From positions 1 to 53,908 of the forward strand of contig NZ_BMMT01000024.1 in the NCBI RefSeq assembly GCF_014646075.1: a stretch of 53,908 nt of DNA. The letters are read 5' to 3'. The DNA is from Saccharopolyspora thermophila (lineage in GTDB: Bacteria; Actinomycetota; Actinomycetes; Mycobacteriales; Pseudonocardiaceae). The notes beneath the pieces were generated by a model. That model saw only the letters and a list, made by a program, of their open reading frames with translations. It was not told the origin of the DNA and ran no database searches. Position numbers and translations under genes: made by a program. Positions 42,670 to 51,808 of this stretch are shown in pieces (positions within the stretch are counted from its first letter, which is position 1; every line of letters begins with the position of its first letter).

Positions 42670-45108
42670 TCAGCCGCAGATGTCGGTGCCCGCGTTGACC
42701 GTGGCCAGGTTGTCCGGGACGGTCGGCTGGCTCGGGTCCGACGGGGCTGGTTGGGACCTGAAACCGCTGGCGCCGAAGCCACCGGCTGCGCCACCGCTGG
42801 GCTGGCCGGCCTGCGAGCTGCCGGAGGTCACCGGGGCGCCGTCGATGATCGCCTGGAACAGCGCCTTGGCGTCGTCCTCCCGCAGCACCTCGTTGTGCCG
42901 CTCGTTGGCGTAGCCGGTGGTGGGCACGGTGACGAAGGTGACCCGGTTGGCGTCCAGGCCCTGCAGCTGTTGGCCGAGATCCATCAGCCGGTCGACGCCG
43001 ATGTTCTCGCCGAAGGTGTTGGCGCTGACGGCGCGGACGAACTCGCTCAGCTTGCCCGGGTCCAGCAGCACCTGGCTGGACATCGCCTTGCGCAGCAGCG
43101 CGGACAGGAACAGCTGCTGGCGCTGCATGCGGCCGTAGTCCGAGGTCGGGTCGCCCTGGACGTGCCGGGCGCGCACGTAGTTCAGCGCCTGCTCACCGGT
43201 CAGGGTGTGCCGACCCGCCTCCGGGATGACGGTGCCCAGGACGTCGTCGATGATCGGCTTCTGGGTGCAGACCTCCACGCCGTGCACCGCGTCGACCATG
43301 GACCTGAAGCCCTGGAAGTCGATGCCGAGGAAGCTGTCCACCCGCAGGCCGGAGATCTGTTGGATGACCTTGGTGGTGCACAGCGGGCCACCGGTCGCGT
43401 ACGCCTCGTTGAGCTTGGCGTGCTTGCGCGCGGGCAGCTGCTCGCCGGTGTACTCGCCGGTCTTGGAGTCCCAGCGCTCGCACGGCGGGAGGTCGACCTC
43501 CAGGTCCCGCGGGAACGAGACCAGCACGACGCGGCTGCGGTCAGCCGGGATGTGCGCGATGATCGTGGTGTCCGAGCGGGCGCCCGGCTCGTCCTCCTCG
43601 GAGCCGACCCCGTCGGCGGCGGTCGCTCCGGCCCGGGTGTCCGAGCCGACCAGCAGGAAGTTCTGGTCACCGGTCTGCTTGGCGACGTCCTTGATCGACT
43701 TTGAGTTCGGGTCCAGGGCGGCGATCGACGGCGGGCCGAAGAACGCGGTGGCGCCCCAGGCGATACCGAGGGTCAGGAACACGGTCAGCGAAGCCGCCAT
43801 CGCCAGCGCCATCATGATGATGTTGGTGCGGCGCTTGCGCTGCTTCTTCTTCCACTCCATCCGCGACTGGCCGTCGCGACCCTCGACGAAGTCGAACGGC
43901 ATGTCGGTGCCGAGCTCGGGTTCCTTGCGCTTGCCGAGCAGCCACGCGTACTTCTTGCGCCGGGCCGCTTCCTCGGCGGCGATCTCGTCGTGCACCGCGG
44001 AGAACCGGGCGAGCGTGGCGTCGATCTGCCTGATCTCGGCCGCGCGATCGTCGTCGGCGTCCTCGTCGAGGTCGTCCGGATCGTCGTTCAGCTCGTCGTC
44101 GAGATCGTCGAGTTCGTCGAGGTCATCGCGCTCGTCGAGCTCGTCCTCGGCCACGTCCGCCGCCTTGACGATGGCGGTCTCCTCGACGTCGGAGACCGGC
44201 GGCGGCACCGGCTTGGCGACGGTGGTCCTGTCGCTGTGCTGCAGGCGGTTGACCACGGAGGTCTTCTCCGCCTGCGGGGCGCGGACGGGCGCGTGGCGGG
44301 TGGTCGCTTCCAGGTCGTCGTCGACCGGCGGCACCGGGCGGGCCGGGCGCGGTGCGCGCCGCGGCGGAGCGGCCGCGTCACCCGAGAGGGCCTGCGTGAT
44401 GCGCGTCGGCTCGGCGGCCGGGGATTCCTGCGGCACGCCGTTGCCGGCGGGCGGCTCGTGCCGGGCGCCGTTGCGGGCAGCGTCCGGAGGAAGGCCGACG
44501 AAGGCCGTGGGCGGCTCCGCGGGAGCGCCGTGGCGGCCTGATTCCCGCGGCACGCCGGTGCGGGCGGCAGCACCACCGGCGAACGCGGCAGCAGCGCCGC
44601 CGGGTGTGGGGCGCGGGCGGTTCGCGGGGCCGTCGGCGGGGCGGCGCCTCCGGGCGTGGGGCGCGGGCTCACCTGCGAGTGCCTGGGGCGCGCGGGAGCC
44701 GTTCGCGGGCGGCGCCCAGCCGTTCGGCGGCGTACCCGGGCGGCTGGGCGGAGCGGGCCGGGAGCGGCGCGGCGAGGCGTCCGGCGCGGTCCAGCGTTGC
44801 TCGGGACGCTCGACCGGCTCGGGCCGCTCGTGGGCCGGGGTGGCCTGCGGAGACCTCGCGCCGTGGCGCGGCTTGGCCGCGTGCGGCTGCGAAAGTTCTG
44901 GTTCGGCGGCGCGGCGGCGGGTCGTGCCGCCGGGCACCTTGCCGTGCTTGGAGAGCAGGTCTATGACCCGGGTACCGCCGGTGCCGTCTTCGCTGAGGGC
45001 GCGGCGGCGGCGTCCGGTCGGAGCTGGGCTGTTGCCGTTCGCGGGGGCGTCCTGCTCCAGGTGGGAACGCCGGTGCCCGAATTCGCCATGCCGGGGGTCT
45101 TGCGGCAC
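42670..45108 (-). CDS. LytR-CpsA-Psr (LCP) family protein with very long disordered cytoplasmic head
   Basis: 812 aa from GTG 45108 with GGAGG upstream. The first 420 residues lack globular pattern: Pro/Ala/Arg-rich, then an acidic stretch of Asp/Glu/Leu ([13 protein letters not shown]) around residues 320-350. A membrane helix lies about 427-449 ([20 protein letters not shown]). The LCP domain follows: [32 protein letters not shown] and [12 protein letters not shown], with the Arg and Asp residues that bind polyprenyl pyrophosphate. LCP proteins attach arabinogalactan or other glycans to peptidoglycan outside the membrane. It matches mycobacterial Rv0822c in position, next to phoU. Confidence 0.93.
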   Translation of the reverse strand: MPQDPRHGEFGHRRSHLEQDAPANGNSPAPTGRRRRALSEDGTGGTRVIDLLSKHGKVPGGTTRRRAAEPELSQPHAAKPRHGARSPQATPAHERPEPVERPEQRWTAPDASPRRSRPAPPSRPGTPPNGWAPPANGSRAPQALAGEPAPHARRRRPADGPANRPRPTPGGAAAAFAGGAAARTGVPRESGRHGAPAEPPTAFVGLPPDAARNGARHEPPAGNGVPQESPAAEPTRITQALSGDAAAPPRRAPRPARPVPPVDDDLEATTRHAPVRAPQAEKTSVVNRLQHSDRTTVAKPVPPPVSDVEETAIVKAADVAEDELDERDDLDELDDLDDELNDDPDDLDEDADDDRAAEIRQIDATLARFSAVHDEIAAEEAARRKKYAWLLGKRKEPELGTDMPFDFVEGRDGQSRMEWKKKQRKRRTNIIMMALAMAASLTVFLTLGIAWGATAFFGPPSIAALDPNSKSIKDVAKQTGDQNFLLVGSDTRAGATAADGVGSEEDEPGARSDTTIIAHIPADRSRVVLVSFPRDLEVDLPPCERWDSKTGEYTGEQLPARKHAKLNEAYATGGPLCTTKVIQQISGLRVDSFLGIDFQGFRSMVDAVHGVEVCTQKPIIDDVLGTVIPEAGRHTLTGEQALNYVRARHVQGDPTSDYGRMQRQQLFLSALLRKAMSSQVLLDPGKLSEFVRAVSANTFGENIGVDRLMDLGQQLQGLDANRVTFVTVPTTGYANERHNEVLREDDAKALFQAIIDGAPVTSGSSQAGQPSGGAAGGFGASGFRSQPAPSDPSQPTVPDNLATVNAGTDICG

Positions 45109-45361
45109 GCGTTTTCCCTCCCACCTGCGTTAGCCAAACGGTCTGCGAACAACGCCGTCGCGCTCGATACCCCCCGACATGTATCGGTCGACGCCTTCGA
45201 GATAGTACGGCCGATCGCCCGAACTGACGATAGTGCCGACAATTTCTTCACAATCAGTGCACGATCCTACCCGCTGTCTCGTCCAATGCGCCCAACTGTG
45301 CTAGGCCGCCTGACCGGCGAAAAGAAACCCGATTGCACCCAGTGCTTTCGCATGATCGCAA

Positions 45362-46231
45362 TCAGTAACCGGAGGCTCTTCGTGGCGCCGCCCGGCGCCC
45401 CGCCGCCATCCCAGCCAACCGGACCTCGCTGCCGACCCGGTAGGCGACCGCGTTGCGGCCCGCCTGCTTCGCGGCGTACAGCAGCGCGTCCGCGCTGATC
45501 AACTGCTGCTCGGCCGACACCGGCGCGGAGTCGGCCGCGCGGTGCTCGTGGGCCAGCCCGATGCTGATCGTCACCCGCAACCCCGGAGCCATCTGCGGCC
45601 ACGGGAACCGCTCCACCCGGAGGCGTGCGGTCTCACACACCTGGACCGCGGCGGCCGGATCGATGCCGGGCAGCACCAGGACGAACTCCTCGCCGCCGTA
45701 GCGGGCGCAGAACGCGCCGGTCGGCAGCGACTCCTGCAGCAGGTCGACGACCCGCTGCAGCACCCGGTCCCCGAGCAGGTGCCCGTACGTGTCGTTGACC
45801 TGCTTGAACCAGTCAAGGTCCACCAGGGCGACGGCCAGTCCGCCATCGGTCCCGGCGTGGTCGGTGAGCAGAGCGGCCAGTCGTTCGTCGAGGTAGCGGC
45901 GGTTGTAGCTGGCGGTCAGGCTGTCCCGCAGGCTCTGCTCGCGCGCCTCGGCGTGCTCCCGGCGCAGCCGGTTCACCTCGTGCCGGAGCTGCTCGGGAAC
46001 CTTCGGTGCGTCCGCTGTGGACATCAGGTCCAGCGCGGAGCGCAGGTGGTGGTATGCCTGCCGCCACTGGCCCCGGGAGGCCAGCAGGTTGGCGATCGAC
46101 TCGTGCAGCTCCGCCATCCCGCTGCCGTTGGCCAGGTCCTGGCGGGTGCGCCGACCGGGAGGTAGCGCGGTGGTCGCGTCGTCGTCACGCAGAGGCTCCG
46201 GCCCGGCGAAACCGTTGCGCAGTCCGGTCAT
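45362..46231 (-). CDS. Diguanylate cyclase (GGDEF domain)
   Basis: 289 aa from ATG 46231 with GGGAGG upstream. N-terminal helices (ELHESIANLLASRGQWRQAYHHLRSAL) look TPR-like. The GGDEF domain (DSLTASYNRRYLDERLAALL, VALVDLDWFKQVNDTYGH) has the active motif GGEEF, competent for c-di-GMP synthesis. No RxxD I-site is seen in the usual place. No membrane or known sensor domain. It could supply the ligand for the RsiG-like protein at 20543. Confidence 0.92.
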   Translation of the reverse strand: MTGLRNGFAGPEPLRDDDATTALPPGRRTRQDLANGSGMAELHESIANLLASRGQWRQAYHHLRSALDLMSTADAPKVPEQLRHEVNRLRREHAEAREQSLRDSLTASYNRRYLDERLAALLTDHAGTDGGLAVALVDLDWFKQVNDTYGHLLGDRVLQRVVDLLQESLPTGAFCARYGGEEFVLVLPGIDPAAAVQVCETARLRVERFPWPQMAPGLRVTISIGLAHEHRAADSAPVSAEQQLISADALLYAAKQAGRNAVAYRVGSEVRLAGMAAGRRAAPRRASGY

Positions 46232-46525
46232 CGCACTCACCTCCCGTCCGTGGTGTCGTCGGCTGGGACGGATCGCTTGAGCTGGTCTGACTCGCACGAC
46301 GCCCCAATTCGCTCATCCGGCTGACCATGGCGTGGTCTGATCTAACGAGCCCCGCTCGAATCATCAGCTGCCTAGGAGTGTGTACCGGGCAGAGGGGCGG
46401 ATGTGGAAGCGAAACGGATCGGACCCACCCGCACGGACGAGCAAACCAGTGTGTGTTTTCTATCACCACACCGCAACTTCATCGGCACCCACCTGGTTTC
46501 CTGTTACCGGCGTTTGATCACGCAA

Positions 46526-46984
46526 TCAATCACCCGTCGGACAGGGCGCGAAAGCGCGCATTCGGCCGTCCAACAACACGAGGTGTTGCGAACCGATCTG
46601 ATGACCGGTGATGCTTCCCGCCGTTCGGGTGGTGACCTCCACACCAATGATCCAGATTTCCCCACGGGGCGTCACCCCGTCCGGTGCGTAGGCCGGGTCT
46701 GGGCGCAGCGTCGAATACGCCGGATCGAGTTCGACGGTGGTGTCGCCGAGCGCGCAGGTGTGGTCCGCGAAATCCGGGTGCTGGGTGCGGTCGAAGAACT
46801 CCTGCTGCGCCTGCGGGCCCTGCCGGGCCGCCGCGTTGTTCTCGGCGAAGTACTGCCGGGCCAGCCGCAGCGGCTGGGGTTCGGGTGGCCGCGCGGCACA
46901 CCCGGCCGCGACGAGCAGTGTCGCAACGCCCGCGACGGCGAGGTTCCGACGGCGGTTTCGCGCTCGCCCAGCGGATCCCGACAC
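46526..46984 (-). CDS. Small hypothetical lipoprotein
   Basis: 152 aa from GTG 46984. Positive head (GRARNRRRN), hydrophobic stretch and lipobox VAAGC; the mature part has two Cys (HTCALGD, FAPCPTGD) that may pair. No known family. It starts 4 bases after the dusB stop, so it is likely co-transcribed with dusB. Confidence 0.7.
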   Translation of the reverse strand: MSGSAGRARNRRRNLAVAGVATLLVAAGCAARPPEPQPLRLARQYFAENNAAARQGPQAQQEFFDRTQHPDFADHTCALGDTTVELDPAYSTLRPDPAYAPDGVTPRGEIWIIGVEVTTRTAGSITGHQIGSQHLVLLDGRMRAFAPCPTGD

Positions 46985-46988
46985 CGGT

Positions 46989-48131
46989 TCAGCCGCCGCT
47001 GTGATCGACTTCCGCCTCGGCGGGCACCGTGAGGTCGTCCGGGTCGTCCAGCCAGCCGTCCGGCAGCACGACCCTGCCGGGTGAGCCCTGGCGGCCGCGC
47101 GGGCCTTCGGCATCGGCGGGGAACGGCACGTCCGGGTCGAGCTCGCCGAGCAGGTCGTCGAGCTCCGCGAGGCTGGACACCAGCCCGAAGCGGTGCCGCA
47201 GCTCGGAGCCGACCGGGAAGCCGCGCAGGTACTGCGCCATGTGCTTGCGCAGGTCGCGCAGGCCCTTCTCCTCACCCATGTGGTCGGCCAGCAGCTCGGC
47301 GTGCCGCCGCAGCACGGCGGCGACCTCACCGAGCTTCGGCCCCGGCGGGATCGGTTCGCCGGCGAACGCGGCCTGCAGATCGCGGAACAGCCAGGGCCGC
47401 CCCAGGCACCCGCGGCCGACCACGACGCCGTCGCACCCGGTCTCGGCCATCATCCGCAGCGCGTCCTCGGCGCTGAAGATGTCGCCGTTGCCGAGCACCG
47501 GAATGGTGCGCACGTGCTCCTTGAGACGGGCGATGGCCGACCAGTCAGCCGCGCCGGAGTAGCGCTGGGCCGCGGTCCGCCCGTGCAGGGCAACGGCCGC
47601 GGCGCCGTTCTCCTCGGCGAGCCGCCCGGCGTCGAGGTAGGTGATGTGGTCGTCGTCGATGCCGATGCGGAACTTCACCGTCACCGGGATTCCGGCCGGT
47701 TCGGCGGCGCGCACCGCGGCGCGGACGATCTCGGCGAACAGCCGCCGCTTGTACGGCAGGGCCGAGCCGCCGCCCTTGCGGGTGACCTTCGGCACGGGGC
47801 AGCCGAAGTTCATGTCCACGTGGTCGGCGAGGCCCTCGTCGACGATCATCTGCACGGCCTTGCCCATGGTGATCGGGTCGACACCGTAGAGCTGCATGGA
47901 CCGGGGGTGCTCGTCGGGCGCGAAGGTGATCATCTCGAGCGTCTTGGGGTGTCGCTCGACCAGCGCCCGGCTGGTGATCATCTCGCACACGTAGAGCCCA
48001 GCACCGTACTCGCGGCACAGCCGCCGGAACGCGACGTTGGTGATCCCGGCCATCGGCGCGAGCACCACCGGCGGATCGACCTCGTACGGGCCGATCCGCA
48101 GCGCGGGCTTCGCCTGGGTCGTGGCTTGCAC
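46989..48131 (-). CDS. dusB: tRNA-dihydrouridine synthase (DusB family)
   Basis: 380 aa. FMN-binding TIM barrel: VVLAPMAGITNVAFR, DHVDMNFGCPVPKVTRKGGGSAL with the catalytic Cys, VTVKFRIGIDDDH, VALHGRTAAQRY, and VLGNGDIFSAEDAL. Reduces specific uridines in tRNA using FMN and NADPH. Position follows the LCP gene order of mycobacteria (with an inserted GGDEF gene). Confidence 0.95.
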   Translation of the reverse strand: MQATTQAKPALRIGPYEVDPPVVLAPMAGITNVAFRRLCREYGAGLYVCEMITSRALVERHPKTLEMITFAPDEHPRSMQLYGVDPITMGKAVQMIVDEGLADHVDMNFGCPVPKVTRKGGGSALPYKRRLFAEIVRAAVRAAEPAGIPVTVKFRIGIDDDHITYLDAGRLAEENGAAAVALHGRTAAQRYSGAADWSAIARLKEHVRTIPVLGNGDIFSAEDALRMMAETGCDGVVVGRGCLGRPWLFRDLQAAFAGEPIPPGPKLGEVAAVLRRHAELLADHMGEEKGLRDLRKHMAQYLRGFPVGSELRHRFGLVSSLAELDDLLGELDPDVPFPADAEGPRGRQGSPGRVVLPDGWLDDPDDLTVPAEAEVDHSGG

Positions 48132-48146
48132 GCCCCCATTGTCCCT

Positions 48147-48173
48147 GGCGGGCGGACGTCACCCGCGCCCGCC
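48147..48173 (-). terminator. Terminator after sodC
   Basis: GGCGGGCG at 48147-48154 pairs with CGCCCGCC at 48166-48173 (8 bp, 11-nt loop), just past the sodC stop on the minus strand and before the dusB start. Confidence 0.55.
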
Positions 48174-48180
48174 CGGGTCG

Positions 48181-48798
48181 TCAGAACTCGGCGTTGAGGC
48201 AGGCGAGGCGGCTGCCGGCGGTGCCCGCCTTGCCCGGCTCGGTGTGGGTGTGCGTTTCGTGGATCACCACGGACCTGGCGTCCTGCCGGGTGTCGAAGGA
48301 CCAGGTGCCCTCGGCCGTGGCGGATCCGTTGCCCTGGGCGTCGGTGTGGAAGTCCAGCCACACCTCGTTCTGCGGGTTGGCGTAGGCCGGGTCGACCGAC
48401 GGAGTGACCGGGTCGATCCGCTCCTGGAAGTGCGGGCCCGCATCCTCGCCGGTCGGGCCGCACGGCTTGGTGTGCACGTGCGCCCCGTAGTCGCGGTTGG
48501 GCTGCAGGCCCCGGACCTCGAAGGTCAGCTTCGTGCGCCCGTTGATGCGCTCGGACGTGACGCTGGCACCCGCGCCCGCCGGAACCTGCGCGGGATCGTA
48601 GGTGACCGCCTTGGCGCCTTCCTGGTACTGCTCGAAGTCCGCGCTGGTCTGGCGCGCCGATGCGGACTGGGTCTCACCCTGGGTGGCGGGGGCTCCGGCG
48701 GGCGGCGACTGGGGTGCCTGCTCGCCACCGCAACCGGCGACCAGCGCGCCGACCGCGCAGACGCCGACGATCGATCCGAGCAGTCGTTGGTGAGGCAT
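48181..48798 (-). CDS. sodC: Cu-type superoxide dismutase lipoprotein (SodC)
   Basis: 205 aa. Lipobox LVAGC. Copper ligands visible: His-x-His in GAHVHTKPCG, bridging His in GPHFQ, and His in VVIHETH. The zinc-site residues are incomplete: DFHTDAQGNG keeps one His, but the Asp is shifted and no second His lies between. This recalls the M. tuberculosis enzyme, reported to work without zinc. C-terminal active-site Arg and Cys are in GSRLACLN. It removes superoxide outside the membrane. Confidence 0.92.
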   Translation of the reverse strand: MPHQRLLGSIVGVCAVGALVAGCGGEQAPQSPPAGAPATQGETQSASARQTSADFEQYQEGAKAVTYDPAQVPAGAGASVTSERINGRTKLTFEVRGLQPNRDYGAHVHTKPCGPTGEDAGPHFQERIDPVTPSVDPAYANPQNEVWLDFHTDAQGNGSATAEGTWSFDTRQDARSVVIHETHTHTEPGKAGTAGSRLACLNAEF

Positions 48799-48936
48799 GG
48801 ATACCCATCCCCTTCGCTACCGTGTGCGGTTTGTCGACTGTGCCCGGTGATTCTCCGGTATCGAACCGCTTACTGCCCGTGCGGGTCGCCCGGTTCCGGA
48901 CCCTGCCCGAGATCATCGCGCGGCTAGGTTGGCGGT

Positions 48937-49842
48937 ATGGACCGGACGTGGTTGGTGGCGCTGGCGACGGCGATGTGGGGCACCGACGCACTGTGGCGGC
49001 AGCCGCTGGCCACGAGCCTGCCCTCGGCGAGCGTGGTGTTCTGGGAGCACGTGATCATCGTGGTGCTGCTCGCGCCGTTCCTGCCGCGTGCGTGGCGGGC
49101 GCTGCGAGCCTGCGGGTGGCGGGAGCGCGTGGCGATGGTTGTCATCGGCGTCGGCTCCTCGGCGTTGGCGACCACGCTGTTCACCACGGCGTTCAAGGTG
49201 GGCGACCCGGTGACGCCGCTGGTGCTGCAGAAGTTGCAGCCGGTCTTCGCGGCGGTCGCGGCGCTGGCGCTGCTACGCGAACGGCTGCACCGCCGGTACT
49301 TCGCCTTCGCGATCCCCGCGCTCCTCGGTGCCTGGTTGTTGGCTTTCGAGGACCCGCTGCACGTCGAGGTCGCGCAGCTCGTGCCCGCGCTGCTGGCGTT
49401 GGGCGCGGCGGCGTTGTGGGCCGCGGGCACGGTGCTCGGTCGACTGGTCAGCCGCCGCATCCCCGCCCGGGACGTCACCACACTCCGCTTCTCCATCGGC
49501 CTGCCCGCCGCGGCGGTCGTCCTGCTGGGCACCGGCTCACCGGTGGCGGTCGGCTGGCACAACGCGTTCGGGCTCGTGCTGCTCGCGGTGATCCCCGGGT
49601 TGCTGGCGCTGTGGCTGTACTACATCGGTCTGCGCACGACACCGGCCGCGCGTGCGACGCTGGCCGAGCTGTCGTTCCCGGCCACGGCGGCCCTCGTCGG
49701 GGTTCTCGTGCTGGGTGCGCAGCTGAGCGCGACCCAGTGGATCGGGTTCGTGGTGGTGGTGTCGATGGTGGCCGGTCTGGGCTGGCACGAGCGGGTCAGC
49801 AGGACGAAGCTCGTCGTCGCGCCGGAACCCGCCCGAGCCTGA
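48937..49842 (+). CDS. EamA-family (DMT superfamily) transporter
   Basis: 301 aa, about ten membrane helices in two EamA repeats (first about 5-125, second about 145-290). Segments: MWGTDALWRQPLA, DPVTPLVLQKLQPVFAAVAALALLRER, RATLAELSFPATAALVGVLVLG. Substrates of this family are metabolites such as amino acids or purines; unknown here. Convergent with the small lipoprotein, three bases apart. Confidence 0.88.
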   Translation: MDRTWLVALATAMWGTDALWRQPLATSLPSASVVFWEHVIIVVLLAPFLPRAWRALRACGWRERVAMVVIGVGSSALATTLFTTAFKVGDPVTPLVLQKLQPVFAAVAALALLRERLHRRYFAFAIPALLGAWLLAFEDPLHVEVAQLVPALLALGAAALWAAGTVLGRLVSRRIPARDVTTLRFSIGLPAAAVVLLGTGSPVAVGWHNAFGLVLLAVIPGLLALWLYYIGLRTTPAARATLAELSFPATAALVGVLVLGAQLSATQWIGFVVVVSMVAGLGWHERVSRTKLVVAPEPARA

Positions 49843-49845
49843 CCG

Positions 49846-50115
49846 TCACCAGGCGACGACGCCCTGGGGGGAGGGCTGCTTGAGCGCCTCGACCGGCGGC
49901 GTGAACCGCTGGGAGTCGACGGAGCTCGCACCGTAGCCGCCACCGTAGGCGAGGATGGCTTTCTGGCCGGGGGCGATGCCCTGCAGCTGCGTGGTCGGCG
50001 CCTGCGGGGCGGGAATGGTGGTCGACTCGGTGCCCGGCCCGCAGCCGGTGAGGAGGACAGCGCCGACGGCGAGCCCGGCGAACGCGGCGGTGGTCTGGAA
50101 CTTCTTGATGCGCAT
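49846..50115 (-). CDS. Small lipoprotein of unknown function
   Basis: 89 aa from ATG 50115 (MRIKKFQTTAAFAGLAVG). Lipobox LLTGC at about residue 25. The mature part is Gly/Pro/Gln-rich (ILAYGGGYGASSVDSQRFTPPVEAL). No family recognised. It lies next to the tRNA-Lys gene and belongs to the host side of the integration site. Confidence 0.7.
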   Translation of the reverse strand: MRIKKFQTTAAFAGLAVGAVLLTGCGPGTESTTIPAPQAPTTQLQGIAPGQKAILAYGGGYGASSVDSQRFTPPVEALKQPSPQGVVAW

Positions 50116-50320
50116 GGTGTTTCCCAACGGCCCCGAATGCTTGCGACGTACGCCCTGGAGACGCGTCGGCGCCACGGTGGTTGCACCACCGCCCCAACAA
50201 GATCGTCGGCGAACCCTGGCCCACCCCGCTGACCACGGCGCGAGCGATGTGACGATCATCGGCGTAACACCGGACACCGCGGCCGCACAAGATCACCCGG
50301 ACCTTGTAACCTTGGCACGC

Positions 50321-50396
50321 GGGGCGTTAGCTCAACTGGCAGAGCAGCGGACTTTTAATCCGCGGGTTCAGGGTTCGATCCCCTGGCGCCCCACCA
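50321..50396 (+). tRNA. tRNA-Lys(UUU), integration site of the AICE
   Basis: Acceptor stem GGGGCGT with GCGCCCC, D arm GCTC...GAGC, anticodon stem GCGGA/TCCGC with loop CTTTTAA (anticodon TTT), T arm CAGGG-TTCGATC-CCCTG. Encoded CCA at 50394-50396. One G-T pair closes the acceptor stem. The integrase gene of the integrated element is 70 bases further, facing it, so the 3' end of this gene is the likely attachment site. Confidence 0.96.
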
Positions 50397-50423
50397 AAAC
50401 CCCAGGTCACAGACCTGGGGTTT
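50397..50423 (+). terminator. Terminator of tRNA-Lys
   Basis: AAACCCCAGGTC at 50397-50408 pairs perfectly with GACCTGGGGTTT at 50412-50423 (12 bp, 3-nt loop). It starts directly after the CCA and ends in TTT. Confidence 0.85.
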
Positions 50424-50466
50424 CACGTTGGTGGAGGCCGGGCCACACCTTTCCCACACAAAACGC

Positions 50467-51627
50467 TCACGGGCTCGTCAGCGCGGTCTCCAGGGCGGCT
50501 GCCGTCCGCCGGCTCACTGCCTTCCGGCCCATGTACACATCCTGCGTCATCGACGGGCGGGAGTGCCCGAGTTGATCAGCGAGCACGCGGGCGGTCAGCC
50601 CTGCCTCGTCGAGGATGGTCGCGGCTCTCTTGCGGAACACGTGCGACGTGACCCAGGCGAAGCCATCACTACCACGCGTCTCGCGCAGGACGCGGCGTGT
50701 GTTCGATGGGTCTCGGAGACCTCCGAGGGTGTCCGGGAAGATCGGACCGGTGGCAGGGCGACCCGCTTCTTCGTGCCGTCGGCGAAGCATCTCCACTGCC
50801 CAGGAGCACAGGGGAAGGGTGCGCTCGCCGTACTCAGTCTTGGTCGACTTCCGGATCAACCCCCTGCCCTTGACTCGCACCACCGTGTGGTCGACGGCCA
50901 CGAGACCGTCCTCGAGATCAACTTCTGACCAGTCCACAGCCAGCGCTTCGCCGATCCGGACACCGGTCGCCAGCATGAAGCGAGAGAGGTCGGGCAAGTC
51001 CCAGCGGACCGCCTTCGGATCGGACTCCAGCTGATCAAGCCACTGGACACGTTCATCGAGCGTGAGCGCGCGAGTGCGTTCTCGCCTTCGCCGCTTCTCC
51101 AGCCGAGATGTCTGACGGAACGGGTTGAACTCCAGTGCGCCGTGTGTGACGGCATAGTTCATCACACCGGAGGCCACCGATCGGGCTGTCTTGGTCACCG
51201 CCAGGCCCTTGTTCGTCCGAAGTGTCTGAAGGAATGCCTCAGCAGTGGGGACACTGACCTCTTGGCCAACCCGCAGCTCACCCAGAGCAGGCAGAACGTG
51301 GAGCTTCAGGTTGCTCTCGTACTGCTCCAACGTGCTCGGAGAGCGCGTACCCGCGTCGACCTTCTTCCGGACCTCTTCGATCCAGAGTTCGGCCACCTCG
51401 CGGAACCGCGTGCCAGGCTTGATCGACGTGCCAACGCGGGCCTTGCTGCGCTCCGTGATCGCCTGCTTCAGGTTGCGTTCGGCAGCGGCCTTTGTGCGTC
51501 CTGAACGCTCGACTGTCCTGGTCACGCCGTCGAAGTCTCGAAACTTCGTGGTTGCTCGCCAGCCCGACGCAGTCTCGTAAAGGCGAACCTTGCCGTAGGT
51601 GCCGATCGGCAACGGCGGACGAGGCAT
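50467..51627 (-). CDS. int: Tyrosine recombinase (integrase) of the AICE
   Basis: 386 aa from ATG 51627. N-terminal arm-binding and SAM-like core-binding domains (RFREVAELWIEEVRKKVDAG), then the catalytic domain. Catalytic residues: Arg in ATGVRIGEAL, His-x-x-Arg in HVFRKRAATIL, His in QLGHSRPSM, and Tyr in TQDVYMGRK. It drives insertion and excision at the tRNA-Lys gene. The start shares a base with the xis stop (TGATG), so expression is coupled. Confidence 0.96.
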   Translation of the reverse strand: MPRPPLPIGTYGKVRLYETASGWRATTKFRDFDGVTRTVERSGRTKAAAERNLKQAITERSKARVGTSIKPGTRFREVAELWIEEVRKKVDAGTRSPSTLEQYESNLKLHVLPALGELRVGQEVSVPTAEAFLQTLRTNKGLAVTKTARSVASGVMNYAVTHGALEFNPFRQTSRLEKRRRRERTRALTLDERVQWLDQLESDPKAVRWDLPDLSRFMLATGVRIGEALAVDWSEVDLEDGLVAVDHTVVRVKGRGLIRKSTKTEYGERTLPLCSWAVEMLRRRHEEAGRPATGPIFPDTLGGLRDPSNTRRVLRETRGSDGFAWVTSHVFRKRAATILDEAGLTARVLADQLGHSRPSMTQDVYMGRKAVSRRTAAALETALTSP

Positions 51628-51806
51628 CAGGCACCCACCTCCAGCGACTCGAACCAGGACTCGACGTCCTCGGGCTTGTAACGGACGTACTTGCCGACAC
51701 GCCGGCCAGGAGGCCCGTATCCGGAGCTGCGCCAGTGGTAGAGCGTGCCGACCGGGACGCCGAGGTAGGCCGAGACGTCGTGGATGCTCCAGAGGTTGCG
51801 GATCAT
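51627..51806 (-). CDS. xis: Excisionase (MerR/HTH_17 type)
   Basis: 59 aa from ATG 51806. Winged helix pattern LWSIHDVSAYLGVPVGTLYHWRSSGYGPPGRRVGKYVRYKPEDVESWFES of the helix-turn-helix 17 family, the usual Xis of pSAM2-type elements. It bends DNA and steers the integrase towards excision. Overlaps int by one base and starts 2 bases after the RepSA-like gene ends. Confidence 0.93.
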   Translation of the reverse strand: MIRNLWSIHDVSAYLGVPVGTLYHWRSSGYGPPGRRVGKYVRYKPEDVESWFESLEVGA

Positions 51807-51808
51807 GG

